NCBI GenBank assembly: GCA_905187695.1
Contig: CAJJIY010000017.1
Coordinates: 1-31,658, forward strand
Direction: 5' to 3'
DNA length: 31,658 bases
From: an uncultured Eubacteriales bacterium
GTDB lineage: Bacteria > Bacillota > Clostridia > Oscillospirales > CAG-272
Part shown: piece after piece, positions 13,654 through 23,205 of the stretch
Position numbering within the stretch: position 1 is the stretch's first letter
Layout of the letters: each line of letters begins with the position of its first letter
Translations under genes and position numbers: made by a program
The notes under the pieces: generated by a model
What the model was told of the DNA's origin: nothing
What the model saw: the letters and a program-made list of their open reading frames with translations, nothing else
The model's database searches: none

Positions 13654-13851
13654 ATGAACAAAAAAATTCCCCCAAAAGCAGGCATGTGCGAGGATTGTGA
13701 GTTTTACGATTACGATGAGATCGAAGAAGCCTATTACTGCCGTGTGTCTATGGATCAGGATGAGCGGGCGGCTTTCTCCAAACGCGCCCGGAGCGGATGT
13801 CCCTATTACCGGCCTTATGACGAATATAAGAGTGTTCATCGGCAGATCTGA
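13654..13851 (+). CDS. DUF6472-like small cysteine protein
   Basis: This acidic 65-residue protein contains CEDCEFYDYDEIEE near the N-terminus, with a CxxC pair at C11 and C14, then YYC at C29 and GCPYY at C49. Four cysteines in this spacing plus the C-P-Y-Y motif are typical of a small clostridial family known as DUF6472, presumably metal-binding, with no known role. AAAGGAGAAGCGCG precedes the ATG. It has its own promoter and terminator and so is a single-gene unit. Confidence 0.75.
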   Translation: MNKKIPPKAGMCEDCEFYDYDEIEEAYYCRVSMDQDERAAFSKRARSGCPYYRPYDEYKSVHRQI

Positions 13852-13865
13852 ATGTTGCCGAAAAA

Positions 13866-13892
13866 GGAGGGCGTTCCGGCGCCCTCTTTTTT
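13866..13892 (+). terminator. Terminator after the DUF6472-like gene
   Basis: GAGGGCG and CGCCCTC form a 7-bp stem around TTCCGG, followed by TTTTTT. It begins about 15 bases after the stop codon. Confidence 0.85.
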
Positions 13893-14017
13893 CTTCCTGC
13901 AATGTGTGATGGCTTTTTTGCAGTCATGGGAAACGGCAAATGCGGTATTCAAACAGATTTTTGAGAAAAAATTCAGAAAATCGTCACTTTCCGGGCGCAG
14001 AAAGTGCGTGTTTTCGG

Positions 14018-14046
14018 TTGATTCTTACAAAAAAATATGGTATACT
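14018..14046 (+). promoter_or_regulatory. Promoter of the ABC/Gld-like operon
   Basis: TTGATT (14018-14023) and TATACT (14041-14046) have a 17-bp spacer. The first gene starts at 14097 after GGAAAGGAACC. Confidence 0.65.
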
Positions 14047-14096
14047 GTATGTTGACTGAGTATATTGACGGGCTTTGACCCGGAAAGGAACCGCTT

Positions 14097-15173
14097 ATGA
14101 TAAAAATCGAACACCTGGTCAAAAACTACGGCACAAACTGCGCGGTGGATGACATCAGCTTTGAAGTGCGTGCCGGGGAGATCGTGGGTTTCCTGGGGCC
14201 GAACGGCGCCGGAAAGAGCACGACCATGAACATTCTGACCGGTTATCTTTCTTCCACCTCCGGCCGGGTCATCGTGGACGGTCTGAATGTGCTGGATGCG
14301 CCGCTGGAAGTCAAAAAGCGCATCGGCTATCTGCCCGAGCAGCCGCCGCTCTACGGAGATATGACCGTGGAGGAATATCTTATTTTTGTTTATAATCTCA
14401 AGAGTTGTACCATGAACCGCACCAAACACCTGCTTGAGATCTGTGAGGTGGTCAAGCTGACCGACGTGTATCACCGGCTCATCAAGAATCTTTCAAAGGG
14501 ATACCGGCAGCGCGTCGGCATTGCGCAGGCACTGGTCGGAAATCCGCCGATCATCATTTTTGATGAACCCACGGTGGGACTTGACCCGAAACAGATCATC
14601 GAGATCCGGAATCTCATCCGGACGCTGGGCAGAGATCACACGGTCATTCTTTCCACGCATATTCTGCAGGAAGTACAGGCGGTCTGCGACCGGATCATCA
14701 TTATCAATAAAGGCCGGGTGGTGGCGGATGAAGAAACCGAAAACATCAACCGCGTGGTCGAAAACAGCAACCGTTATCGTCTCAAAATCTGCGGCCCGCA
14801 AAAAGAGGTGCTTTCCATGCTGAAAGCGCGTTCCGATGTGGCATCGGTCGAGGCTTTGCCGACCCGGGACGGAGACGCCTATACCTATCGGGTAGAAGGC
14901 ACGCGCGGGATTGACATCCGCAAGTCTCTGTTTTATGAACTGGCCGCCAAAGGATGGCCGCTGGTGGGGCTGGAGACGCTGGGCATGAGCCTGGAGGATA
15001 TCTTTATTGCCGTGGTGGACAAGACTGATGGCGAAAATGAAAGCGGCCGGCAAAACCGTGCGCGCAAGAACCGCGGGCCCAGCACACCCGAAAAAGATAT
15101 CGCGCAGTCAATTCTGGACGCCACTGAGAAAAAGCAGGCCGAAATTCCGCCTGCCGGTCCGGACGAGGACTGA
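14097..15173 (+). CDS. ABC transporter ATP-binding protein (GldA/CcmA-like)
   Basis: The ATPase has 358 residues: Walker A GPNGAGKST at 34-42, signature LSKGYRQR at 132-139, Walker B IIIFDEP at 152-158 and the switch histidine H188 in STHILQ. It drives the permease encoded next. The ATPase fold ends near residue 215, and the C-terminal part includes about 45 polar, charged residues after 310 that most relatives lack. The closest known arrangement is GldA with GldF and GldG, here in a non-gliding clostridial setting where the substrate is unknown. Confidence 0.9.
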   Translation: MIKIEHLVKNYGTNCAVDDISFEVRAGEIVGFLGPNGAGKSTTMNILTGYLSSTSGRVIVDGLNVLDAPLEVKKRIGYLPEQPPLYGDMTVEEYLIFVYNLKSCTMNRTKHLLEICEVVKLTDVYHRLIKNLSKGYRQRVGIAQALVGNPPIIIFDEPTVGLDPKQIIEIRNLIRTLGRDHTVILSTHILQEVQAVCDRIIIINKGRVVADEETENINRVVENSNRYRLKICGPQKEVLSMLKARSDVASVEALPTRDGDAYTYRVEGTRGIDIRKSLFYELAAKGWPLVGLETLGMSLEDIFIAVVDKTDGENESGRQNRARKNRGPSTPEKDIAQSILDATEKKQAEIPPAGPDED

Positions 15174-15237
15174 GTTTTCCAATAAACCCGGCGGGTGCCG
15201 GAGGAAAGGAGTTTCGGCCTTGTGGCCGAAGGATGCT

Positions 15238-15981
15238 ATGTTTGCTATTTACAAAAAAGAGCTGCGCGCATATTTCATCAATCCCATCGGATATGTGTAT
15301 ACCGGGGTGTTTCTGGCGATTGCCGCGCTCATTTGCTCGTTTACTACCTGGCAAAAGGCCAACTATGATACCACTTCTTATTTTCAATATCTCATTTTCA
15401 CCTTCGTCATTATGATTCCGCTTCTCACCATGCGATTGTTTTCGGAAGAGCGGAAGAGCCGTACCGAGCAATTGCTCCTGACGGCGCCGGTCTCCATCAC
15501 CGGCATGGTGCTGGGAAAATACCTGGCGGCGCTCACGCTGTTTGTTTCCACCATTCTGGTTTCCTGCATCAATTTCTTTCCGCTTCTGTCCATGGCGATC
15601 GTGGAGCGGAGCAATGCCACCAGCGATGTGCACATCGGGCCGGTCGGCGGGGAAGTTGTCGGTTGCCTGGTGGGGGTGATTCTGATTGGCGCGGCTTTCA
15701 TCGCGGTGGGGCTTTTTATTTCCTCACTGACCGAGAGCCAGCTCACGGCCGCCGTGATTACGGTGGCATCGTTGGGCGGTATGATCGTGGTGGGCCTTTT
15801 CAACGCTTACATTTCCTCCGCGTTCTGGCGGATGGTGCTGGGTTGGATTTCGGTGTTGTCCCGGTTCGACCGTTTTTCTGTGGGTATGTTTGATTTTTCG
15901 GCGCTCCTTTATTACCTGTCAATTGCGGGTGTTTTCCTGTTTTTAACGGTGCGGGTCTATGAAAAGCGCCGTTGGGGTTAA
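15238..15981 (+). CDS. ABC transporter permease (GldF-like / ABC-2 type)
   Basis: From ATG 15238 the protein has 247 residues, beginning MFAIYKKELRAYFINPIGY, the usual start of ABC-2 permeases, with six predicted membrane segments. The motif LLTMRLFSEERKSRTEQLLL lies after the second segment and is characteristic of this permease group. The frame is open further upstream to 15007, but that part overlaps the ATPase gene and has no matching protein features. The ribosome binding site is weak (GAAGGA). It pairs with the ATPase upstream. Confidence 0.88.
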   Translation: MFAIYKKELRAYFINPIGYVYTGVFLAIAALICSFTTWQKANYDTTSYFQYLIFTFVIMIPLLTMRLFSEERKSRTEQLLLTAPVSITGMVLGKYLAALTLFVSTILVSCINFFPLLSMAIVERSNATSDVHIGPVGGEVVGCLVGVILIGAAFIAVGLFISSLTESQLTAAVITVASLGGMIVVGLFNAYISSAFWRMVLGWISVLSRFDRFSVGMFDFSALLYYLSIAGVFLFLTVRVYEKRRWG

Positions 15982-15995
15982 GGAGGTTGCCGGAA

Positions 15996-17546
15996 ATGAA
16001 AAAACTGAATTTTTTACACGCCAAAAAGTTCCGGTACGGAAGCGTTTCGGTGGGGCTTACAGTGGTCATCATTGCGGCGGTCATTCTGTTCAATGCCATC
16101 TTCACGGCATTGACCCGTAAAAATCTCTGGTATATCGACATGACGCCCGAACCGGTCTTCACCTTGAGCGAAGCGGCCAAATCCGTGCTCTCCACCGTGG
16201 ACCGGGAAAAGGAAGTGACCATCACTTTCTGTGCCGACAAAGACGAATGGGAGTCCGGCAAGACGCAGACCGAGGTGCTGAAGACCGCGCTGGATATCGA
16301 AAAGAATTTTGACAATATCAAAGTGGAATATGTGGATGTGTTCACCAATCCGTCGGCCGTGCGCGAGTACAAGGAACGCACCGGCAAAAACATCGGCGGG
16401 AGCAGTGTCATCATCAAAAGCGGCACGGAAGTGCGGGTTTACTCGCTTTCCGAGTTTTTTAAAATCGATAAAACCACTTCCACGCTGCTTGCGTACAATG
16501 GCGAACAGGTGTTTGCTTCCGCAATTCTGGCGGTTACTCAGGCCGTTGCGCCGGTGGCCTGTATCACAACAGGTCATGGGGAAGATACCGCGCTCAACAG
16601 CGATTCCGCCATTCTGACCCTGCTGACCGAGATCGGTTTTGAGATCAAGGCGGTGGATCTGAGCCGGGAAGAATTGCCCGAGGACTGCCGGATGTTGCTC
16701 ATTTTTGCGCCCACTTCGGATTTCCTGGAAAAGAGTGAGCTCAGTGACATTTCCGAAATTGACAAGATTGAAAAATTCCTTTCCGGCAACAATTCCATGA
16801 TGGTATTTTTCAATACCGACACGCCCAAACTGCCCAATCTGGAAAACTTTCTGGCGGAGTGGGGCATTGCGATCGCGCGGAGCGAAAACAACAACTATAT
16901 GATCCGCGACACCGCCAATTCCTTTACCACCAACGGCTTTACCAATGTGGCCAGCTATGTGACCGAGGGGACCGGCGCGGATATTACCGAGCAACTCCGG
17001 AACGGCGGCCATCCCAAGAGCGTGCTGTTCCCCTATACGACGGCGCTCACCTTCTCCGATATTTTCCGCATCCGGGAAGAAGAGAACAACCGCTATGCAT
17101 TTTTCAGTGACAATATGATGATGCGGCAATGCTATAATGTTTTCGTTTCTTCCGATGACGCTGTGGCTGTGGCGGGCGGCACGCAGGTGGCCACGGCGCA
17201 GGAGTTGCCGTTCTCTTATATGATGCTTTCCTGCCAGACCAATACAACCTCGCAGGACGGCGTCAATTCCCATTCGTTTGTGCTGGCGTGCGCTTCTACG
17301 CAGTTTGCTTCCGCCAGCGCGCTTGACAGTAAATACGGCAACCACGCGGTGCTTTCCTATGCCTGCAATACCATGGGCAGTCTGGTGATCCCCGTGTCGC
17401 TGGATGCCAAATACTATGCCAACAGCGAAATCAGCAACATTACCGCCAAAGAAGCGAATCAGTACACGATTGTGCTGACGGTTCTGCCGACCTGCGTGGT
17501 CTTCATCGCCGGTATTTATGTGATGATAAGGAGAAAGTTCGCATGA
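15996..17546 (+). CDS. GldG-like auxiliary protein of the ABC transporter
   Basis: This 516-residue protein has an N-terminal membrane segment (VGLTVVIIAAVILFNAIFTAL, about 18-38), a large extracytoplasmic part and a C-terminal membrane segment (TIVLTVLPTCVVFIAGIYVM) with a basic tail. The soluble part begins with WYIDMTPEPVFTLSEAAKSV, the typical start of the GldG domain, and contains TGHGED near residue 185. Start ATG 15996 is chosen because TAAGGAGG lies 9 bases upstream; an in-frame ATG at 15972 lies inside the previous gene. The stop overlaps the next gene by four bases (ATGA). Confidence 0.85.
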   Translation: MKKLNFLHAKKFRYGSVSVGLTVVIIAAVILFNAIFTALTRKNLWYIDMTPEPVFTLSEAAKSVLSTVDREKEVTITFCADKDEWESGKTQTEVLKTALDIEKNFDNIKVEYVDVFTNPSAVREYKERTGKNIGGSSVIIKSGTEVRVYSLSEFFKIDKTTSTLLAYNGEQVFASAILAVTQAVAPVACITTGHGEDTALNSDSAILTLLTEIGFEIKAVDLSREELPEDCRMLLIFAPTSDFLEKSELSDISEIDKIEKFLSGNNSMMVFFNTDTPKLPNLENFLAEWGIAIARSENNNYMIRDTANSFTTNGFTNVASYVTEGTGADITEQLRNGGHPKSVLFPYTTALTFSDIFRIREEENNRYAFFSDNMMMRQCYNVFVSSDDAVAVAGGTQVATAQELPFSYMMLSCQTNTTSQDGVNSHSFVLACASTQFASASALDSKYGNHAVLSYACNTMGSLVIPVSLDAKYYANSEISNITAKEANQYTIVLTVLPTCVVFIAGIYVMIRRKFA

Positions 17547-19594
17547 CACAGCCAAGATCCAATACGGCGGTTGAGCGGGTCAAGAGCTCTCTTTCACGCC
17601 AACGCCGGATTTTGCTTATCACGGCCGCGGCTGTACTGGTGTTGGCCGTGGCACTCGGCGTGGCGCTGTATTTCACTTCCCGCATTACCTTTAAGGATCC
17701 GCAGGACGGAACCAAATATTATATCCGTCAGGTCAAAACGGAGAGCGGGAAGAAATATGTGATACAGGACAAATCCGGCAGGACGCTGGATAAAACCACA
17801 AGCGGGAATTATGTCACCGCCAGCGGCACCATTGTCTATGTCAACTCCAAGGACGGTTCTTACAGCACGGTGGCCGCCGTGCTGACCGAAGACAGCGAGA
17901 CCGTGCGCTTTGATACAAGCAATGCCAAATACGATGTTTTGCTTTACCCGATGCTGGAGCGTGACAGCATTACCTCCATTGAAGTGGTAAACGAAAAGGA
18001 TCATTTCCGTTTTATCAAGCTGGTCAAAACGGAAGATCAAAGCGAGTATTTTGTGCTGGAAGACCGCCCGGATATTTCGGTCAGTACCACCACCTCTTTT
18101 GCCACGCTGGTTTCCTGTACGGGATATACCCGCACGCTCCTCCGCTTGGATACCGAAAAAGTGAAGGAACTGGGCTATGCCGAGTATGGTCTGCCCGAAA
18201 ATCCGGATGACGCCACCAAATATTTTATCATCACGGATAAAACCGGCAAGTCACACAAGGTGATCCTGGGAGACGAGGTTCCTTCCGGTCAGGGCTATTA
18301 CGCCCGTTATGCCGGCCGGGACGCCGTTTATGTTCTGCGCGAGCTGGAAACCACACAGTATAATATCACCATTGCCGAGGCGCTTTTCGGCACGGTGGAA
18401 ACCTATGTGGTGCCGGTGGGCGCGTCCAAAAACATGACCTCGACCAATTACTTTGATGTCAGCAATTTTGAACTTTACCGCAAAGGGCAGCCCCGGCCGC
18501 TGATCGCATTTTCCTACAGCGGTTCGCATACCATGCGGAACAATACTTTCTATGCCTCCACGCCCTATGTGACCGACCGGGATCTCAAAGGGTATACCGT
18601 AAATGAAGCGCGGGTAGATGACTGTCTGTTGCAACTGTGTGAATGGACCCCTGGCAAAACCGCCTCACTTTTCAGAAAAGAGGACGGCAGCTACACCTAT
18701 GAAGAATTGCAGCAGTGGCTGTCCGAATACGGCCTGGACAACGATTCCTATGCCTACCGTATTTCCTTCATTTTCAATCAGAACCGCACTTACAATGCGG
18801 AAAAGGACCGAGACGAACTTTCCAAAAAGGATCAGGAAAAGCATGAGATCCTCATCAGCGCCCGGCAGGAGGACGGCACTTATTATGTTTATAATCTGTG
18901 CGCCACCTACAACGAGGAGACCCGTGAATTTGACAAACCCGTTGACGGTTACAACATGGTAGTGGCCATCAATTACCCCCAGATGGAGTTCCTTTCCTGG
19001 GACACCAAAGAATGGATTGAGAGCACCATTTTTTCAAACAACATCGCGTATCTGACCGAGCTTTCCATCAAAGCCGCGGCGTGCGATACTTTTCCGGGCG
19101 GCTATACGGGTGTTTTTCATCCGGATAATACCGCGACCATCCGGGATCTGGAGGCCAAAACCAATCATTCCGGCGCGATTTCCTCGGATAAAATGACGGT
19201 TGCGGACGGAAACGGTAAAGTCCTGGATGTCACGCAGTTCAAGCGGTTTTATCAGGAACTGCTCTGTACTTCTTTGGTGGGCTATTCTTCGCTCCCGGAG
19301 GAAACGCAGCAGGCATATCGGAATGCCGGAGCGGATGGCGCGCAGCTGACCCTGAAGCTGACCTATACGCTGCTGAAATACAATGCCGTAAAAGGCGTTT
19401 ACGAGGCGACCGGTGAGACCGTGGTGCGGGAGTATTGTTTCTACAGAGACTATGCCGCGCCGCGCGAAATTTTCACGACCGTCAACGGTGTGGGGGATTT
19501 CTATATCAGCCGCACTCGGTTTGAAAAAATCCTCAGAGATATCGGCCGGCTTTATAATCCCGATGACCCCATCGATCCCAACGGAACGTATTGA
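17543..19594 (+). CDS. DUF4340-domain membrane-anchored protein
   Basis: This 683-residue protein has one N-terminal membrane segment (LLITAAAVLVLAVALGVALY, about 24-43) and a long extracytoplasmic domain. DUF4340 proteins follow GldG-like genes in many bacteria, and the pattern of repeated strand-turn units such as YYIRQVKTESGKKYVIQDKSG fits. The ATGA overlap with the GldG-like gene implies translational coupling. The four genes probably build one transporter that acts at the cell surface, with substrate unknown. The gene ends at a strong bidirectional terminator. Confidence 0.82.
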   Translation: MTQPRSNTAVERVKSSLSRQRRILLITAAAVLVLAVALGVALYFTSRITFKDPQDGTKYYIRQVKTESGKKYVIQDKSGRTLDKTTSGNYVTASGTIVYVNSKDGSYSTVAAVLTEDSETVRFDTSNAKYDVLLYPMLERDSITSIEVVNEKDHFRFIKLVKTEDQSEYFVLEDRPDISVSTTTSFATLVSCTGYTRTLLRLDTEKVKELGYAEYGLPENPDDATKYFIITDKTGKSHKVILGDEVPSGQGYYARYAGRDAVYVLRELETTQYNITIAEALFGTVETYVVPVGASKNMTSTNYFDVSNFELYRKGQPRPLIAFSYSGSHTMRNNTFYASTPYVTDRDLKGYTVNEARVDDCLLQLCEWTPGKTASLFRKEDGSYTYEELQQWLSEYGLDNDSYAYRISFIFNQNRTYNAEKDRDELSKKDQEKHEILISARQEDGTYYVYNLCATYNEETREFDKPVDGYNMVVAINYPQMEFLSWDTKEWIESTIFSNNIAYLTELSIKAAACDTFPGGYTGVFHPDNTATIRDLEAKTNHSGAISSDKMTVADGNGKVLDVTQFKRFYQELLCTSLVGYSSLPEETQQAYRNAGADGAQLTLKLTYTLLKYNAVKGVYEATGETVVREYCFYRDYAAPREIFTTVNGVGDFYISRTRFEKILRDIGRLYNPDDPIDPNGTY

Positions 19595-19602
19595 TCTTTC
19601 TT

Positions 19603-19645
19603 CAAAAACAACCCCGGCAGCCGCAGGCTGCCGGGGTTGTTTGGC
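19603..19645. terminator. Bidirectional terminator
   Basis: CAACCCCGGCAGCC and GGCTGCCGGGGTTG form a perfect 14-bp stem around GCA. T residues follow on the plus strand, and an A-run precedes it, giving TTTTTG on the minus strand. It separates the convergent operon and the minus-strand ABC gene. Confidence 0.92.
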
Positions 19646-19656
19646 TTTTTCGGAGA

Positions 19657-22600
19657 TTATTCGGTGCGCAGAGCCTCCACAGGGTCTTTTTTGGAAGCCA
19701 ATCGGGAGGGGATCAGCCCCGCGATAAGGGTCAGCGCCATGCTGATGCCGACTAGAATGAAGCCGGCCGCCACAGGCAGAGTAGCATTGATGATGCCAAT
19801 GCCAGACAGATGATGAATGATCAGGTTGATGGGCAGACACAAAAGCAGGGTAAAGAGGATGCCGATGACGCCCGCACCGAAGCCGATAATCAATGTTTCG
19901 GCGTTGAACACGCGGGAAATGTCGCGTTTGGAGGCGCCAATGGCACGCAGAATGCCGATTTCCTTGGTGCGTTCCAACACGGAGATATAGGTGATGATGC
20001 CAATCATAATGGAGGAGACCACCAAAGAAATGGAGACAAAGGCAATGAGCACATAGGAGATGGCGTTGACGATTGTGGTGACAGAGGACATGATCACGGC
20101 CATGATATCGGTGTAGGCGATCTTTTCCTCCTCGTCTTCTTTGGTATTGTTATACTCGGTGATGAAATCGGCAATCTTTTCTTTGGCCTCGAAATCGGTG
20201 GGGTAAAGATAAATGGTGCTCAGCGCGTCCCGGCCGTCCGAAGCGCCAAGTTCAGCCAGATTCAGATCAAGCGTGGACTCGGACTTTTCCATATAATTTT
20301 CATAGTAGGAGGCGTATTCCGCATCCGAAAGGCCGGAAAAGAGCTCATCAAACAGCGCCGCCGCGCATTGCGTGACATAGGCCTTATCGGAGGCTTTTTC
20401 GGCTGATTCTTTACCGAGCACCGTACCAAAGACCGAAAAAAGGGTTTCGGCATCGGGGTCGGCCGACATCATCGGCAGGCTGTCTACATAATCTTTGATC
20501 ACGCTTTCCGGCAGGGAACTTTCTTTTTGATAGTGCTCGGTGATAAAAGCCCGCATAGCCGCCACATCGGGAGAACCGCCCGGCATACAGCGCGCCTTGA
20601 TCTCATCCGCATACCGTCCGGCCGCGGCAGTGGCAATTTCCTGTTCCTTTTGCAGGCCGTAAAAGCGCCGGATGGTATCTTCGGAGGTGGAGGTAAAGGC
20701 GCTTTCCAGCTTTTTGTCGGTCGGGTACATGGTCTTGATGAGAGAGAGATAGTTTTCATAGGTGGCGTTTCCGGATACCAGCGCCACACCGTCCAGGCCG
20801 AACATTTTTTCATAGGCAGGCACTTCGCGCTGATATTCTTCTACGCTTTTGTTTCCGTCCAGCACCGAGAGAATGGCGGCTGCCGCTTTATTGGCCGGGT
20901 TCCGGGTCACACCGTCCGGCAGGTATTCGGCAAGGCTGCCTTTTCCCGCGGCAATGCCGTAAAGCGAAACCAAAAAGACCTGTTTTTCCTCCACCGTGGG
21001 GAAGGTGTCGTTCAGGATTCCCAACATGGTGGAGAGCTGCGCGGGGGTGATGGCAGTCTTGATTTTTCGGTAGACTTCCGCTTTTCCTTCGGTATCCAGC
21101 GTGCCGAAATAGGAGGAGAGTTTTTCTTTTTTCACAGCGTCCGAAAGGGTCTGTGCGTCCTCGATCCGGAAGGGGAGCCCCGAGAACACATCGTGCGAAG
21201 CCGTTTCCAGCTGTTGGCGTACGATTTCGCTGCCGTTGACTTCTCCCAGCACCTTTTCAGTCAGCGCTTTGGTGTAGCCGATGGAACCGGTGATGGAGCG
21301 CGCGGTGGAATCGGCATTGGGAGAAATGATGCCCACGATCTTCAGCTCCGCGCCGTCTGAAAAGAGGCTTCCGGCGTTGAAATCGTCGCGGTCGCGCAGA
21401 TCCTCCCAGACGGGATAGGATTTCCCACCCACTTCATAGCCCGGTTTCGCACTTTTCACAAAGTAATCCGAGTTGTAAACAAGATTCAGCGTCAGGTCAT
21501 AAAAGTCCTGGTAAGAAAAAGAGAGATCGGTCGTGTCCGGGCGGTATTCGCTACCCGTAAACATGGCCATCATAATGGCCGAAAGCTCATTGGGATCACA
21601 CATACCGAGCATATAAAGCGTGAGATTAGTGACCGTATGGTTCCTGTCTACTACCAGAACCAGCTCCTCGGCTTTTTCGGGCCAGCGTCCGTCCAGCAGG
21701 TCATACTGGCCGTAAATGGCGTCATTGATGAGTTCTCCGTTTTTGCCGGGCATAATCTCGGAGAAAATGCTCAACTTCATGTCACCGGCGACCATCGGGC
21801 TATAGGCCGAAAATTTAGAAAGGATATCGGCGGGATTGACTTTTACAAGGCCGTATTCCGCCGTGCTGTTATAGATCTGCAGGTCCATGTCATAGGCATA
21901 CTGAACGGCGTTGACCTGATCTTTGATCTTATCATAGTTTGCAAGCAGATAGCGGTTGAATTTTGAGAGCTGGTTGCGCTGTTTGTTGGTCATGGCGCTG
22001 ACCAGATTGCTGATGGAATCATCCACATAAACGGTGTTTGGCTCCGTATGCCGGTTCTCTTTCCGGCCGGTATCTACCATGGCCGAAATCATGGAGGCAT
22101 AGTCGGTGGTCTGCGCCGAGAGCGAGACCGGATAGGAGGTCAGCGTTTCTTCCTGCACATGAGCGATATACAGCTGTACGCCGTTGGAAAGCGCCAGAAT
22201 CAGTGCAATGCCGATGATGCCGATACTGCCGGCCACCGAGACCAGCAGGGAACGCGTTTTTTTGGTCAGCAGGTTCTGGAGCGAGAGGGAAAGCGCCGTG
22301 AAGAAGGACATGGAGCGTTTTTTCTTTTTCGTTCTCCGGGGTTTTTCCGGGGATTCGGCCGCGTCCGGAACGCTTGCTTCGGCTGTTTCCGGTAAAGATG
22401 CCGGCGCGTCGGCCGGGGCCTGATAGGGATCGGAGTCCTCGATCACCCGGCCGTCCAGCACCCGGATGATCCGGGAGGAATAGGCCTTGGCCAATTCGGG
22501 GTTGTGCGTGACCATGATGATGAGCTTCTTTTCGGAAACCGATTTTAAGATCTCCATGATCTGCACACTGGTGGCGGTGTCCAGCGCGCCGGTCGGTTCA

Positions 22601-23097
22601 TCGGCCAGGATAATCTCCGGGTCGTTGACCAGCGCACGGGCAATGGCCACCCGCTGCATCTGTCCGCCCGACATCTGATTCGGCTTTTTGTGAAGCTGAT
22701 CGCCCAAGCCCACCGCTTCCAGCGCTTCGGCGGCGCGGCGGCGCCGCTCTTCACGGGAAACGCCCGAAAGCGTCAGCGCCAGTTCCACATTGGAAAGCAC
22801 GCTCTGGTGCATGATGAGGTTGTAACTCTGAAAGACAAAGCCGATGGAATGATTGCGATAGGTGTCCCAATCCGCGTCCTTAAAGGATTTGGTCGATCGT
22901 CCGCCGATGATCAGATCGCCGCTGTCATAACGGTCCAGCCCGCCGATGACATTGAGCAGGGTGGTCTTGCCGCACCCGGACGGCCCGAGTATGGAGACAA
23001 ATTCGTGTTCCCGGAAGTCAATTGAAACCCCCCGGAGCGCCTCGACGGTATTGTCTCCGCTCAGATAACTTTTTTTGATGTTGTGAAGTGAAAGCAT
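19657..23097 (-). CDS. MacB-like fused ABC ATPase and FtsX-type permease with very large extracellular domain
   Basis: This protein has 1146 residues. The N-terminal ATPase (about 1-225) has Walker A GPSGCGKTT (38-46), signature MSGGQMQR and Walker B ILADEPTGALD. A basic linker leads to a first membrane segment (about 280-300). About 700 residues are then outside the cell, followed by three membrane segments within the last 155 residues, with the FtsX motif SVLERTKEIGILRAIGAS after the first of them. ATPase-first fusion is the MacB arrangement, but the extracellular part is far longer than the roughly 200 residues of MacB and resembles Gram-positive peptide-sensing or lantibiotic-type permeases. 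ATG 23097 is preferred to the GTG at 23112 because GGGGGGAT would then be its ribosome binding site. Confidence 0.88.
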   Translation of the reverse strand: MLSLHNIKKSYLSGDNTVEALRGVSIDFREHEFVSILGPSGCGKTTLLNVIGGLDRYDSGDLIIGGRSTKSFKDADWDTYRNHSIGFVFQSYNLIMHQSVLSNVELALTLSGVSREERRRRAAEALEAVGLGDQLHKKPNQMSGGQMQRVAIARALVNDPEIILADEPTGALDTATSVQIMEILKSVSEKKLIIMVTHNPELAKAYSSRIIRVLDGRVIEDSDPYQAPADAPASLPETAEASVPDAAESPEKPRRTKKKKRSMSFFTALSLSLQNLLTKKTRSLLVSVAGSIGIIGIALILALSNGVQLYIAHVQEETLTSYPVSLSAQTTDYASMISAMVDTGRKENRHTEPNTVYVDDSISNLVSAMTNKQRNQLSKFNRYLLANYDKIKDQVNAVQYAYDMDLQIYNSTAEYGLVKVNPADILSKFSAYSPMVAGDMKLSIFSEIMPGKNGELINDAIYGQYDLLDGRWPEKAEELVLVVDRNHTVTNLTLYMLGMCDPNELSAIMMAMFTGSEYRPDTTDLSFSYQDFYDLTLNLVYNSDYFVKSAKPGYEVGGKSYPVWEDLRDRDDFNAGSLFSDGAELKIVGIISPNADSTARSITGSIGYTKALTEKVLGEVNGSEIVRQQLETASHDVFSGLPFRIEDAQTLSDAVKKEKLSSYFGTLDTEGKAEVYRKIKTAITPAQLSTMLGILNDTFPTVEEKQVFLVSLYGIAAGKGSLAEYLPDGVTRNPANKAAAAILSVLDGNKSVEEYQREVPAYEKMFGLDGVALVSGNATYENYLSLIKTMYPTDKKLESAFTSTSEDTIRRFYGLQKEQEIATAAAGRYADEIKARCMPGGSPDVAAMRAFITEHYQKESSLPESVIKDYVDSLPMMSADPDAETLFSVFGTVLGKESAEKASDKAYVTQCAAALFDELFSGLSDAEYASYYENYMEKSESTLDLNLAELGASDGRDALSTIYLYPTDFEAKEKIADFITEYNNTKEDEEEKIAYTDIMAVIMSSVTTIVNAISYVLIAFVSISLVVSSIMIGIITYISVLERTKEIGILRAIGASKRDISRVFNAETLIIGFGAGVIGILFTLLLCLPINLIIHHLSGIGIINATLPVAAGFILVGISMALTLIAGLIPSRLASKKDPVEALRTE

Positions 23098-23156
23098 TGT
23101 GAATCCCCCCACGGTATTTTTGGTTCAAATTGGTTTTCAGTATAGCAGGGAAATGT

Positions 23157-23187
23157 GAAAAGGGGGTGAAAACTCCCCCCTTTTTGT
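23157..23187 (-). terminator. Terminator after the CHAP protein gene
   Basis: On the minus strand AAAAGGGGGGAG is followed by TTTTCA and CCCCCTTTT, giving a G/C stem with a T-run. It lies between the stop of the CHAP gene and the fused ABC gene, so the two minus-strand genes are separate units. Confidence 0.7.
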
Positions 23188-23205
23188 GGCAAATTTACAT
23201 TTTGT

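Noticed and set aside
15007..15237. N-terminal extension of the ABC permease
   Set aside because: It overlaps the ATPase gene and lacks membrane segments; the permease family begins at the ATG at 15238.
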